Source of the DNA: JAWOHX01 sp046484975
Lineage (GTDB): Bacteria > Bacillota > Clostridia > DUPQ01
Reading direction: 5' to 3'
Assembly: GCA_046484975.1 (NCBI GenBank)
Contig: JAWOHX010000099.1
Coordinates: 1-16,983 of the forward strand
DNA length: 16,983 nucleotides
Shown here: piece after piece, positions 7,736 through 15,583 of the stretch
Position numbering within the stretch: the first letter of the stretch is position 1
Layout: every line of letters begins with the position of its first letter
The notes under the pieces: model-generated
The model's database searches: none
The model's input: the letters and a program-made list of their open reading frames with translations, nothing else
Told to the model about the DNA's origin: nothing
Made by a program: the position numbers and the translations under genes

Positions 7736-8538
7736 TTGCCCTTGGATTCATATCGGAAAATCACGTGGACGGGGCAAACCTCGATGCATTTTCCGCATTC
7801 GTTGCAGATTTCAGGGTCGATGGTGGCCAGATAATCCTCCATGGTGATGGCCCCCGTCGGGCATACCTTGGCGCATTTTCCGCAACCGATGCATCCCCGT
7901 TTACATTCCTTCAGGGTTTCCCTGGCATGATCGTAATTCCTGCAGGAAACCGTCACCTGGGAAGCCTCGGGCAACATGCGGATGATTCCTTTCGGACAGG
8001 CTCCGATGCACATCTCGCAGCTTTTGCACCTGTCCTCGTCGATGATGGCAATGCCGTCAACCACGCAAATGGCATCAAAGGGGCATGCCCGGACACAGTC
8101 CCCCAGCCCCACGCATCCATATTTGCAGGCATCCTGGCCACCGAACAGGGCACCGGCAGCCTCACAGGTCTGTATCCCCTGGTATTCGTGGACCCTGTTG
8201 GTATGATGGATCGTTCCTGAGCACAGGACCCTGGCCACTTTCCGTTTTGGGGCCTCCCCGTTGCCTCCAAAAAACGCCGCAACGGCACTTGCCGTGCCGA
8301 CGCCGCCCACCGGGCATGCGCTGTATGGGCTTTCCCCCTTGACCAGGCTCTCTGCCAGGGCTTCACAACTGGCGAACCCGCAGGCTCCGCAGTTCACACC
8401 GGGCAGGAGACTCTTGACCTGTTCTGTCCTCTCATCGCTTTTTTCACCAAAAAACCGGGAGGTGATCCCGAGGACCAATCCGAGGATCAGGCCGATTACG
8501 CCGATGGCGATGACTGCAGTTAGAATGCTCTCAATCAT
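7720..8538 (-). CDS. rnfB: Rnf complex iron-sulfur subunit B
   Basis: RnfB is the membrane-anchored entry subunit thought to accept electrons from reduced ferredoxin. In 272 residues it has an N-terminal membrane helix (about 5-27), then a four-cysteine cluster site (C50, C53, C58, C75) typical of the RnfB Fe-S domain. Four ferredoxin-type CxxCxxC-like sets follow, beginning near C138, C171, C216 and C245, each closed by a CP. This multi-cluster layout matches clostridial RnfB rather than the shorter proteobacterial form. The ATG at 8538 follows AGGAG by six bases, and that site overlaps the rnfA stop. It is the last gene of the rnf set; gyrA follows 53 bp on. Confidence 0.96.
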   Translation of the reverse strand: MIESILTAVIAIGVIGLILGLVLGITSRFFGEKSDERTEQVKSLLPGVNCGACGFASCEALAESLVKGESPYSACPVGGVGTASAVAAFFGGNGEAPKRKVARVLCSGTIHHTNRVHEYQGIQTCEAAGALFGGQDACKYGCVGLGDCVRACPFDAICVVDGIAIIDEDRCKSCEMCIGACPKGIIRMLPEASQVTVSCRNYDHARETLKECKRGCIGCGKCAKVCPTGAITMEDYLATIDPEICNECGKCIEVCPVHVIFRYESKGNGQLT

Positions 8539-8548
8539 TGTTCACTCC

Positions 8549-9133
8549 TCAAAACGAAAACAATCCCTGAAAACCCATGAATGCAAGGGAGATGAACCCT
8601 GCGGATATGAGGGCGATCGGGACCCCCTTGAAACACTCAGGGATGTTGCTGTTCTCCAGCTTCTCCCTGACCCCGGAGAAAAGGATCAATGCCACGGTGA
8701 AACTCAAGCTTGCGGAAAAGCCGTACAGGACGGCCATGCCGAAGGTATATTCGAACTGGATGTTCAGAAGGGCGACCCCCAGCACCGCACAGTTGGTTGT
8801 GATCAGGGGCAGGTAGATGCCAAGGGCCTTGTACAGGGGCTTGATGAATTTTTTCATGAGGATCTCAACGAACTGGACCAGGGCTGCGATGACAATGATG
8901 AAGGAGATGGTCCGCAGATAATCCGCCAGCCCGTAGGGCACCAGGATGAAATGGTCAATCAGCCATGTCACCGCCGACGCGAAGGTCATGACGAAGACGA
9001 CGGCCCCGCTCATTCCCAACGCCGAGGACATCTTCCTGGACACCCCAAGGAAGGGGCATATTCCCAGAAACTTCTGCAGGACGAAATTGTTGACCAGGAT
9101 GGTCCCCATGATCACGAATATGATCTGTCTCAT
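8549..9133 (-). CDS. rnfA: Rnf complex membrane subunit A
   Basis: This is an integral membrane subunit of the ion-translocating ferredoxin:NAD+ oxidoreductase. It has 194 residues with about six hydrophobic segments. Two conserved cysteine motifs, LGICPFLGVS near the N-terminus and TTNCAVLG in the middle, are the ones that with RnfE are known to hold a membrane-embedded [2Fe-2S] cluster in the Rnf/NQR family. The ATG overlaps the rnfE stop as ATGA, so translation is probably coupled. The stop is 10 bp before rnfB. Confidence 0.96.
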   Translation of the reverse strand: MRQIIFVIMGTILVNNFVLQKFLGICPFLGVSRKMSSALGMSGAVVFVMTFASAVTWLIDHFILVPYGLADYLRTISFIIVIAALVQFVEILMKKFIKPLYKALGIYLPLITTNCAVLGVALLNIQFEYTFGMAVLYGFSASLSFTVALILFSGVREKLENSNIPECFKGVPIALISAGFISLAFMGFQGLFSF

Positions 9134-9786
9134 TCAATCCCCTCCTCTGTCAGCCTGCATTTCATGGGGCAGGATGCACAGTCCTTGACCCGGAGCCTGT
9201 TCCCGGAAATCTTGTTGATCAAGGCAAGCAAAAAGCCAAGCACCAGGAAAGCCCCCGGCGGCATGATGAATATCACGGCAGGGGGGATGGCGCCCCCGGT
9301 CAGGTTCATTCCGAAAACGTGTCCCGTCCCCAGGATTTCGCGGATGGACCCGATGACGACCAATGCAAGGGTGAAACCAATCCCCATGCCCAGGGCGTCC
9401 AGGATGGAGCTGCCCACGGGATTCCTTGAGGCAAAGGCTTCCGCCCTCCCCAGGATGATGCAGTTCACCACGATCAACGGGATGAAGATGCCCAAAGCCC
9501 TGTCCAGGTCGGGCAGGTATGCCCGCAGGAGGAGCTGGACCACGGTGACGAACCCAGCGATGACGGTGATGTAGACGGGGATGCGGACCTTTTCCGGAAT
9601 CATTTTGCGAATGGATGAGATAACGGTATTGGAGGCCAGGAGAACCGCGAAAGTGGCTACGCCCATCCCGAGGCCGTTCTCGGCGGAGGTGGTCACGGCA
9701 AGCGTGGGACAGAGCCCCAGCAACAGCCTGAAAATGGGATTTTCCCTCCATATTCCCTTGATGAAAATTTCAAACTTTGTTTTCAA
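9130..9786 (-). CDS. rnfE: Rnf complex membrane subunit E
   Basis: This multi-pass membrane protein is homologous to RnfA and inserts in the opposite orientation; together they form the core that carries electrons across the membrane. The 218 residues include LGLCPTLAVT and VNCIILGRAEAF, the counterpart cysteine motifs for the shared [2Fe-2S] cluster. The start is TTG at 9786, overlapping the rnfG stop as TTGA, with GGGAGGGG five bases upstream; no in-frame ATG nearby fits better. The hydrophilic C-terminal tail carries three further cysteines, C203, C206 and C210, in DCASCPMKC, outside the membrane core. Their role is unknown. Confidence 0.95.
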   Translation of the reverse strand: MKTKFEIFIKGIWRENPIFRLLLGLCPTLAVTTSAENGLGMGVATFAVLLASNTVISSIRKMIPEKVRIPVYITVIAGFVTVVQLLLRAYLPDLDRALGIFIPLIVVNCIILGRAEAFASRNPVGSSILDALGMGIGFTLALVVIGSIREILGTGHVFGMNLTGGAIPPAVIFIMPPGAFLVLGFLLALINKISGNRLRVKDCASCPMKCRLTEEGIE

Positions 9787-10337
9787 TGGTTCCCCTCCCT
9801 TCGCACAAAAAGGTCATATGCCTTCAGGACCTCCCCAACCCCTTCAATCACGGCCCGGGAGGAGATGGTGGCACCGCTGATGATGTCCACCTCTTTCGAG
9901 AGATTGGCATATGCGTCCAGGCCCGAGAATGTGTCTGTGAACGCCTTTTCCTCTATTTTTTTACCGATGGAAGGGGTCTCGGTGTTCCTTCCTATCGCGA
10001 TGCCTGAAACGGTATGGTCCTTCAGGATCCCCACTGTGATGACGATGCTCTCGGTATATCCCTTTACCGACACGTTGAATACGGTCCCTTCCTGCGACAT
10101 TTGAACGCTGTTGACCTTCAATCTGAGGTTTGCGTCCCCGACATTGTCCATGAACTCGTTTGTGATGTCCTCGAATGTGCCTGCGCCGGGCATGACCGAT
10201 GCCATGGCCCTCATGTTCTCTTCATGCTCTCTCAACAGAATGGTCTCTCGGGTCAGGTTGTAGGTATAAGCCACAGCCAAAGCCACCAGTATGCATATTA
10301 AAAACAGGATCCCTGCGGGTTTGATGATGCTATGCAT
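9783..10337 (-). CDS. rnfG: Rnf complex FMN-binding subunit G
   Basis: RnfG is a membrane-anchored flavoprotein that carries a covalent FMN in the Rnf electron path. The 184 residues begin with one membrane helix (about 5-25), followed by an FMN-binding domain. SGATISS has Thr157 as the expected flavin attachment site. The ATG at 10337 is preferred to a longer frame opening at 10382: it follows purine-rich AAAAGG, overlaps the rnfD stop by 8 bp, and places the membrane helix at the usual distance from the N-terminus. Confidence 0.94.
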   Translation of the reverse strand: MHSIIKPAGILFLICILVALAVAYTYNLTRETILLREHEENMRAMASVMPGAGTFEDITNEFMDNVGDANLRLKVNSVQMSQEGTVFNVSVKGYTESIVITVGILKDHTVSGIAIGRNTETPSIGKKIEEKAFTDTFSGLDAYANLSKEVDIISGATISSRAVIEGVGEVLKAYDLFVRREGNH

Positions 10338-11256
10338 TCCTTTTCCTTTCCCCGAACGTCCTGGGAAGGGTGTACCGGTCAATGAGGGGGACCAGGATGT
10401 TCATGAACAGGATGGCGAAGGAGGTTCCTTCCGGAAGGCTTCCGTACAGGCGGATGCTCATGGTGATGAGTCCGCAACCGACACCGAAGATGATCTTTCC
10501 TTTCCGGGTGATGGGCGAGGTGCTGTAGTCGGTGGCCATGTAGATGGCTCCGATCATCAGCCCGGCGGACAGGATGTGGAACAGCGGGTCCTGCCCCGCC
10601 ACCAGCGCCATGGTCCCGGCGGTGAGGATATAGAACACGGGAATCTCCCATGAGATGATTTTCCTGATGAGAAGCCAGGCTCCCCCGATGAGCAGCGCAA
10701 AGGCGCTGGTCTCTCCGATGGCACCGGGGATGTTGCCCAGAAACAGGTCCAGGTAACCCACCATGACCCCGTTCTGTGCCATGGCCAGGGGGGTGGCCGA
10801 AGACACGCCGTCGGTCCCCGGGCCAATCCAGTTGGTCATCTGGCTGGCAAATGCCACGGTGAGGAACACCCTGGCACCCAGGGCCGGATTGAACACGTTC
10901 TGCCCGATGCCGCCGAAAATCATTTTCAAGACCACCACCGCCACAAAGGCCCCAATCACGGAAAGCCATATGGAAGATGCGGCAGGAGGCAGGTTGAGTC
11001 CGAGGAGCAGCCCTGTCACAATGGCGCTGCAGTCCCCGATGGTCTGCTTTTTCCGGGCCAGGAGATTGTAGAGGAATTCGAACAGGACGCATGAGGCGAT
11101 GGAAACAGCCAGGACAATCCCCGCGATATATGAGAAAAAGTATATCCCGATGATGGTGGCGGGAACCAGGGCGATGATGACATTGAGCATCACCCCGGGG
11201 ACGGTTTCCATGGATTTCATGTGGGGGGACGAACTGACGATGAGCCTGTTTTCCAC
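10330..11256 (-). CDS. rnfD: Rnf complex FMN-binding membrane subunit D
   Basis: RnfD is the large membrane subunit related to NqrB, with a covalently bound FMN and a likely part in ion translocation. From a GTG start at 11256 the protein is 308 residues. It has N-terminal SSPHMKS, many hydrophobic helices, GLNLPP, GQNVFNPALGARVF, and DGVSSAT with Thr155 as the expected FMN-bearing residue. The frame is open to an ATG at 11337, but that lies inside rnfC and lacks a ribosome binding site. GTG at 11256 has GGGAGG seven bases upstream and begins one base after the rnfC stop. Confidence 0.94.
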   Translation of the reverse strand: MENRLIVSSSPHMKSMETVPGVMLNVIIALVPATIIGIYFFSYIAGIVLAVSIASCVLFEFLYNLLARKKQTIGDCSAIVTGLLLGLNLPPAASSIWLSVIGAFVAVVVLKMIFGGIGQNVFNPALGARVFLTVAFASQMTNWIGPGTDGVSSATPLAMAQNGVMVGYLDLFLGNIPGAIGETSAFALLIGGAWLLIRKIISWEIPVFYILTAGTMALVAGQDPLFHILSAGLMIGAIYMATDYSTSPITRKGKIIFGVGCGLITMSIRLYGSLPEGTSFAILFMNILVPLIDRYTLPRTFGERKRNA

Positions 11257-11257
11257 T

Positions 11258-12565
11258 TCATTTCCTCCCTTTGTTCCTGAGAATGGTCTTTCCCGTCCGT
11301 ATGGATTGCACCAGATGTATTTTTGCGGGGCAGACATAGGAGCAGACCCCGCATTCGATGCAATTGTTCACATGGAGCTTGTCCAGCATTCCGGCGTTTC
11401 CTTTGTGGGCATAAAGGTCCAGCAGCAACGGCATCAGAAAAAGGGGGCAGGAATCCACGCATTTCCCGCACCGGATGCAGGCGGTTTCCTCCGGGACAAT
11501 GCTTTGCTCCCGGTTGAAGGCCAAAATGGCGTTGTTCTGTTTCAATACAGGCATGCTCATATCCGACTGGGCCACCCCCATCATGGGGCCGCCCATCAAT
11601 ATCTTCGATGGAGGCTCAATCAGACCGCAGAAATCCAGGATGTCCCGGATGGATGTGCCAATGGGCACCTCCAGATTGCATGGTTTTTCCACTGCCCTTC
11701 CATCCACGGTGATTCTTCTGTTGATCAGGGGCATCCCGGTTTTGAGGTATTGTGCGATGAAAGAAACACTGGAGACATTCATCACCACCACTCCGGCATC
11801 CGAAGGCAGCCCCCCCTCAGGTATTTTTCTTTTGGTCAGGGCGTAAACCAGCATTTTTTCCGCTCCCTGGGGATAACGGGATTTCAGGACGACGACCTTG
11901 ATATTGGAATCACTGGGGAGCATTTCCTCCAGCTTCCTGACGGCCGCAGGCTTGTCGTCCTCGATGCCAATCAGCACATCCTTGATTCCCAGGTGCCTGG
12001 TGACAATCCGGATCCCTTTTATGATGCCTCCGGCATTCTCCATGATTTCCCTATAGTCGGAAGTGATGTATGGTTCGCATTCCGCGGCATTGATGACCAG
12101 CATATCTATGGGCTTGTCCTTGGGAGGGTTTAGCTTCACATGGGTTGGGAATCCTGCGCCGCCCAGGCCCACCAGCCCGGATTCCCGGATGGCTTTGACC
12201 AGGTCGCCTTTGTTTTTCACCTTGGGAGGGACAATCCCGGGAGAGACCTCCATCATTGTATCCGATTCGATGATGACGACATCCACATTCATCCCGTTGG
12301 GATACACGCGTTTGCCCACGTTCTTGACGATCCCGGACACACTTGCATGAACAGGCGCACTGATGAAACTGGAAGAATCACCGATCTTCTGGCCCTGGAG
12401 CACCCGGTCCCCCTTTTTTACAAGGATTTCGCAAGGTGCGCCTATATGATGGACCATGGGTATCTCGACTTCCCTGGGCGGTTGTATCCGGATGGTCTCG
12501 CAGTCCTTCGTGTTTTTATAGTGTGGAGCCTTTAAGCCGCCCTTGATCCTTGCTTTTTGTCTCAT
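11258..12565 (-). CDS. rnfC: Rnf complex NADH-binding subunit C
   Basis: RnfC is the peripheral subunit where NAD+ is reduced. It is 435 residues long. Its N-terminal part resembles a barrel-sandwich hybrid. GLGGAGFPT (133-141) is the nucleotide and flavin loop shared with the complex I 51-kDa subunit, followed by NAAECEPY. Near the C-terminus two [4Fe-4S] motifs, CIRCGKCVDSCP (about 363) and CIECGVCSYVCP (about 402), form the ferredoxin-like domain. The ATG at 12565 has GGAAGG nine bases upstream. It is the first gene of the rnf operon and lies directly under a strong promoter. It lacks the long alanine/lysine-rich tail seen in E. coli RsxC. Confidence 0.97.
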   Translation of the reverse strand: MRQKARIKGGLKAPHYKNTKDCETIRIQPPREVEIPMVHHIGAPCEILVKKGDRVLQGQKIGDSSSFISAPVHASVSGIVKNVGKRVYPNGMNVDVVIIESDTMMEVSPGIVPPKVKNKGDLVKAIRESGLVGLGGAGFPTHVKLNPPKDKPIDMLVINAAECEPYITSDYREIMENAGGIIKGIRIVTRHLGIKDVLIGIEDDKPAAVRKLEEMLPSDSNIKVVVLKSRYPQGAEKMLVYALTKRKIPEGGLPSDAGVVVMNVSSVSFIAQYLKTGMPLINRRITVDGRAVEKPCNLEVPIGTSIRDILDFCGLIEPPSKILMGGPMMGVAQSDMSMPVLKQNNAILAFNREQSIVPEETACIRCGKCVDSCPLFLMPLLLDLYAHKGNAGMLDKLHVNNCIECGVCSYVCPAKIHLVQSIRTGKTILRNKGRK

Positions 12566-12588
12566 GTCGCATTTCCTTCCATTAATAG

Positions 12589-12617
12589 ATTATATTTGAT
12601 ATCTTTCAACTATTCAA
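12589..12617 (-). promoter_or_regulatory. Promoter of the rnf operon
   Basis: On the minus strand TTGAAT (12617 down to 12612), a 17-bp spacer and a perfect TATAAT (12594 down to 12589) form a good sigma-A type promoter. The start point would be near 12582, about 17 bases before the rnfC ATG, so the leader is very short and leaves little room for a riboswitch or attenuator. Confidence 0.7.
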
Positions 12618-12621
12618 CATT

Positions 12622-12650
12622 CTGGAAAAAATCGCAGGCCGTGGTATAAT
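12622..12650 (+). promoter_or_regulatory. Extended -10 promoter of the beta-galactosidase gene
   Basis: TGGTATAAT (12642-12650) is a perfect extended -10. The -35 position 17 bp upstream holds CTGGAA (12622-12627), only a partial match. The start point near 12657 leaves a leader of about 20 bases with GAGGAG, which supports the ATG at 12678 over the one at 12660. It lies back to back with the rnf promoter; the two -35 elements are four bases apart, so the two could interfere or share control. No clear operator palindrome is seen. Confidence 0.6.
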
Positions 12651-12677
12651 GGTGGAAAAATGAATGAGGAGACCCGT

Positions 12678-14669
12678 ATGGTTTTTGGCGTTGATTATTA
12701 CCCTGAGCATTGGCCGGAGGACCGCTGGTCGACGGATGTCCGCCTGATGAAGGAGGCCGGCTTCAACATGGTGAGACTGGCAGAGTTCACCTGGTCCCTC
12801 CTGGAGCCCGAGGAAGGGTGTCATGACTTCCGATGGCTGGACAAAATCATCGGCATGCTGCATGAGAACGGGCTGGGCGTCATGCTCTGCACCCCTACCG
12901 CAGCGCCACCGGAATGGTTGATGCACAAGCATCCCGAAATATACCCGACGGGCTTAGACGGACGGGTCCGGGGTTTTGGCAGCCGGCGCCATTATTGTTC
13001 CAACAGTGCCGTTTTCCGGGAGTATACTGAAAAAATAATCCAGGCAATGGCAACCCGTTACCGCAACCATCCCGCTGTCATGGCCTGGCAGCTGGACAAT
13101 GAATTCGGATGCCATGACACCGTCCGGTGCTATTGCGAGGACTGCGCAAAAGGGTTTGGGAAATGGCTGGAAGCAAAATACGGGGACATCGGCGTGCTCA
13201 ACCAACAATGGGGCACAGTGTTCTGGGGGCAGCAGTATCCCTCCTTTGACCGGGTCATTCTTCCAAAGCCAACCATCTGCGACGCCCCGAAGTACGGGCT
13301 TTTTGCCCACAACCCGGGCCTTATCCTTGATTTCTTTCGCTTTTCCTCTGACTCCATGGTGGAATATTCGGATTTTCAAGTCAGAATCCTGCGTGAAAAT
13401 GGTGTCACGTTGCCGATCACACACAATTTCATGGCAGGCTTCTACGACATCGACTATTTCAAACTGGCCGAAGGGCTGGATTTTGTCTCCTGGGACTGTT
13501 ATCCCCACCTGACCGGGGCGAACCTGGATTCCTATCATGAGATTGCCTATCAACATGACAAGATTCGGGGCTACAAGAACATGAAGTTCTGGATTACGGA
13601 GATGGCCAGTGGCCCCCTGGGTTGGAACATTATGTCCAGGACTCCAAACCCCGGCCAACTCAGGCTTTGGACCTATCAGGCGGTCGCCCACGGGGCCGAC
13701 GGCATCCTGTACTTCAGGTGGCGGCCCTGCCTGTTCGGCACCGAGCAATACTGGCACGGTGTCCTCGACCATGACGGGATTCCCCGTCGCCGGTACCAGG
13801 AACTCAAACAGACCCGGGAAGAACTCCAGAAACTGCAGGATGTTATTCTCCAAACGGACAACGATTCCCAGGCCTGCATCATCCATTCCTTTGATAATGA
13901 GTGGAGCCATGGGTACCAGCCCCATTCACCGGGGTTTTCCTATAACAACCTCTTGTTCTCCATGCATTACGGCCTCCAGAAAGCCGGCATCAACTGCGAT
14001 GTACGGGACATGCAGGCCGACTTGTCCGCGTACCGCCTTGTTGTTTTCCCCGCCTACAACATTTCCAGCCCTGAGGAAGCGCAAAAGATCAGGGAATATG
14101 TGGAAAACGGCGGCACCGTGGTGTTCACCTTCCGCTCCGGCGGCAGGGATTCCTGCAACAAGATCACCGGGGAGACCCTTCCGGGATACTTCCGTGATTT
14201 GCTGGGAATCGACGTGATTGACTACGATGCCCTTGCGGATGCACGGGTGCCCTTGGACGGCCTTCTTCCCCATTCCGAGGCCTCCTTCTGGTGCGATGTC
14301 ATAGATCCCCGGGCAAGCCAGGTGCTTTCAACCTACGGAAGCGAATATTATGCCGGGTCTCCCTGTGTCACCCTCAACCCCTATGGGAAGGGGCGGGCTG
14401 TCTACATCGGATTTCAGACCGACCCGAAGACATATGCCAACCTTTTCTCGCACCTATATCCGGATGCATCCTTTTTGGAACCCTGCGATGCCATCGAGAC
14501 CGTACGCAGGAAGAAGGGGGACGAGTCCTTCGCCTTTTTGCTCAATCACAGCAACAACTCCCTTTCCCTGCAGGTGTTTTGTCCTTTCACCGACCTGGCC
14601 ACCGGTAAAACACACCGGAAGGAAATCGACCTGGTCCCTTATGACGCAAGAATCGTCCGATTCCTGTAA
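12678..14669 (+). CDS. Beta-galactosidase, glycoside hydrolase family 42
   Basis: A retaining beta-galactosidase, probably cytoplasmic since no signal peptide is present, releasing galactose from short galactosides. The 663-residue length is typical for GH42. It opens with GVDYYPEHWP; the TIM barrel carries the acid/base Glu142 in QLDNEFG and the nucleophile Glu308 in WITEMASGP, close to the positions known in Thermus A4 enzyme (141 and 312). A cysteine after RRHY plus CYCEDC matches the zinc-binding set of that enzyme. Trimerisation and small C-terminal beta domains follow. The ATG at 12678 is chosen because AGGAG lies six bases upstream; the ATG at 12660 would fall almost on the predicted transcription start. 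No sugar transporter or regulator lies beside it, so the natural substrate (lactose, plant galactan fragment or other) cannot be told. Confidence 0.93.
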   Translation: MVFGVDYYPEHWPEDRWSTDVRLMKEAGFNMVRLAEFTWSLLEPEEGCHDFRWLDKIIGMLHENGLGVMLCTPTAAPPEWLMHKHPEIYPTGLDGRVRGFGSRRHYCSNSAVFREYTEKIIQAMATRYRNHPAVMAWQLDNEFGCHDTVRCYCEDCAKGFGKWLEAKYGDIGVLNQQWGTVFWGQQYPSFDRVILPKPTICDAPKYGLFAHNPGLILDFFRFSSDSMVEYSDFQVRILRENGVTLPITHNFMAGFYDIDYFKLAEGLDFVSWDCYPHLTGANLDSYHEIAYQHDKIRGYKNMKFWITEMASGPLGWNIMSRTPNPGQLRLWTYQAVAHGADGILYFRWRPCLFGTEQYWHGVLDHDGIPRRRYQELKQTREELQKLQDVILQTDNDSQACIIHSFDNEWSHGYQPHSPGFSYNNLLFSMHYGLQKAGINCDVRDMQADLSAYRLVVFPAYNISSPEEAQKIREYVENGGTVVFTFRSGGRDSCNKITGETLPGYFRDLLGIDVIDYDALADARVPLDGLLPHSEASFWCDVIDPRASQVLSTYGSEYYAGSPCVTLNPYGKGRAVYIGFQTDPKTYANLFSHLYPDASFLEPCDAIETVRRKKGDESFAFLLNHSNNSLSLQVFCPFTDLATGKTHRKEIDLVPYDARIVRFL

Positions 14670-14670
14670 A

Positions 14671-14698
14671 AAAAAGCCGCTCGGTTGAGCGGCTTTTT
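14671..14698. terminator. Bidirectional rho-independent terminator
   Basis: A perfect 12-bp inverted repeat, AAAAAGCCGCTC / GAGCGGCTTTTT, with a GGTT loop starts one base after the beta-galactosidase stop. On the plus strand it ends in five T residues; on the minus strand it ends in eight, and lies 29 bases past the lipoprotein stop. It probably ends both convergent genes. Confidence 0.92.
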
Positions 14699-14727
14699 CA
14701 TATCTCTATGTATGAAGGTATGGAAAA

Positions 14728-15435
14728 TCATTCCTTAAAATCAGTCATTTCTTTGCCACGGGAAGACAGATAGTCTGCGATTTCGTAAAAATCAATTTCC
14801 ACCCTGTTCTTGCCGTCTTTGTAATAATAGATGATGATGTTCATGTCCGAGACATCCTCTCCCTCAAACCCGATGAATGCTTCGGGCAATTCGTCCATGG
14901 TCAGGGGCTTCTGGTTCTGCTCGTTCCTCTTTGTGTCGAACACCCTGAATAAATCATCGAACTTGTTGTTGGTGGAAGCGTCGTCGGCAATCCTTCTCAC
15001 GTTAAAGGCAAGGGCGTCGGCCTCGATAAAGAAAACCATGGCTTCGTCGGAATGGGGGACTCTCGTATCGGCGATGAACTCCATGCACAGGATGTGCTGG
15101 TTCAGCATGGGAACGGTGAATCCCGTGTACCTTGGTATGGTTTTCCCATCAGGCAGAACGGCGGTCCTGTTCAGAAAGGCGGTGATCCTGCCGTTGACGA
15201 CACCTTGCTTTGTCAGGTTGATCATGCCCCTCACTGTCGGATAGGGCATATACACTCCTGCGGTTAGAAGCGTCTTATCACTCTCAACGATTTCATACTT
15301 GTCTTCCACTGCATATATCCTTGCAAGTCTTTCATCGTCAGGGTCTGTCGCCTTGGGGTCACCTGTCCTGCACCCTGAAAACACAAAAGACAATATGAAC
15401 ACGATGCAAAGAAATAAAACAAACCTTTTTCTCAT
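14728..15435 (-). CDS. Putative lipoprotein of unknown function
   Basis: The 235-residue product starts with a lipoprotein signal: MRKR, a hydrophobic stretch and the lipobox FSGC, so Cys22 would be lipid-modified and the protein anchored outside the membrane. The mature part is polar and acidic. It reads as alternating strands and helices, with recognisable phrases such as YMPYPTVRGMINLTKQG, FTVPMLNQHILCMEF and MNIIIYYYKDGKNRVEIDF. I do not recognise a family. AGGAGG lies eight bases before the ATG, and a near-consensus promoter lies upstream. It is a single gene between the convergent beta-galactosidase and the divergent mgtE, so the neighbourhood gives no functional hint. Confidence 0.85.
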   Translation of the reverse strand: MRKRFVLFLCIVFILSFVFSGCRTGDPKATDPDDERLARIYAVEDKYEIVESDKTLLTAGVYMPYPTVRGMINLTKQGVVNGRITAFLNRTAVLPDGKTIPRYTGFTVPMLNQHILCMEFIADTRVPHSDEAMVFFIEADALAFNVRRIADDASTNNKFDDLFRVFDTKRNEQNQKPLTMDELPEAFIGFEGEDVSDMNIIIYYYKDGKNRVEIDFYEIADYLSSRGKEMTDFKE

Positions 15436-15474
15436 CCCCTTTTCCTCCTTGTATAAGTTTTATATACATCTGCA

Positions 15475-15503
15475 ATTATACCTTTTCCCCAGATTTTTGT
15501 AAA
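15475..15503 (-). promoter_or_regulatory. Promoter of the lipoprotein gene
   Basis: On the minus strand TTTACA (15503 down to 15498), 17 bp, and TATAAT (15480 down to 15475) form a near-consensus sigma-A promoter. Transcription would start near 15468, about 32 bases before the ATG. Confidence 0.75.
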
Positions 15504-15554
15504 GGGTCGCAAGGTCATCCCCTTTCTGTTCCATGGGGCTTGACGCCACCGCTC

Positions 15555-15583
15555 TTGAAATATTCCTCCGTTGTCTTTATAAT
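15555..15583 (+). promoter_or_regulatory. Promoter upstream of mgtE
   Basis: TTGAAA (15555-15560), a 17-bp spacer and TATAAT (15578-15583) form a near-consensus sigma-A promoter. The start near 15590 would give mgtE an unusually long leader of about 228 bases. It is divergent from the lipoprotein promoter, with 51 bp between the two -35 elements. Confidence 0.72.

Noticed and set aside
8261..9574. A 437-codon plus-strand frame opposite rnfB, rnfA and rnfE
   Set aside because: It spans three clear family genes in antisense and has no promoter or ribosome binding site. It is a shadow of codon bias.
10338..10382. Longer N-terminus of RnfG starting at 10382
   Set aside because: The extra 15 residues are read from inside rnfD, are unlike RnfG and precede a better ATG at 10337 next to the membrane helix.
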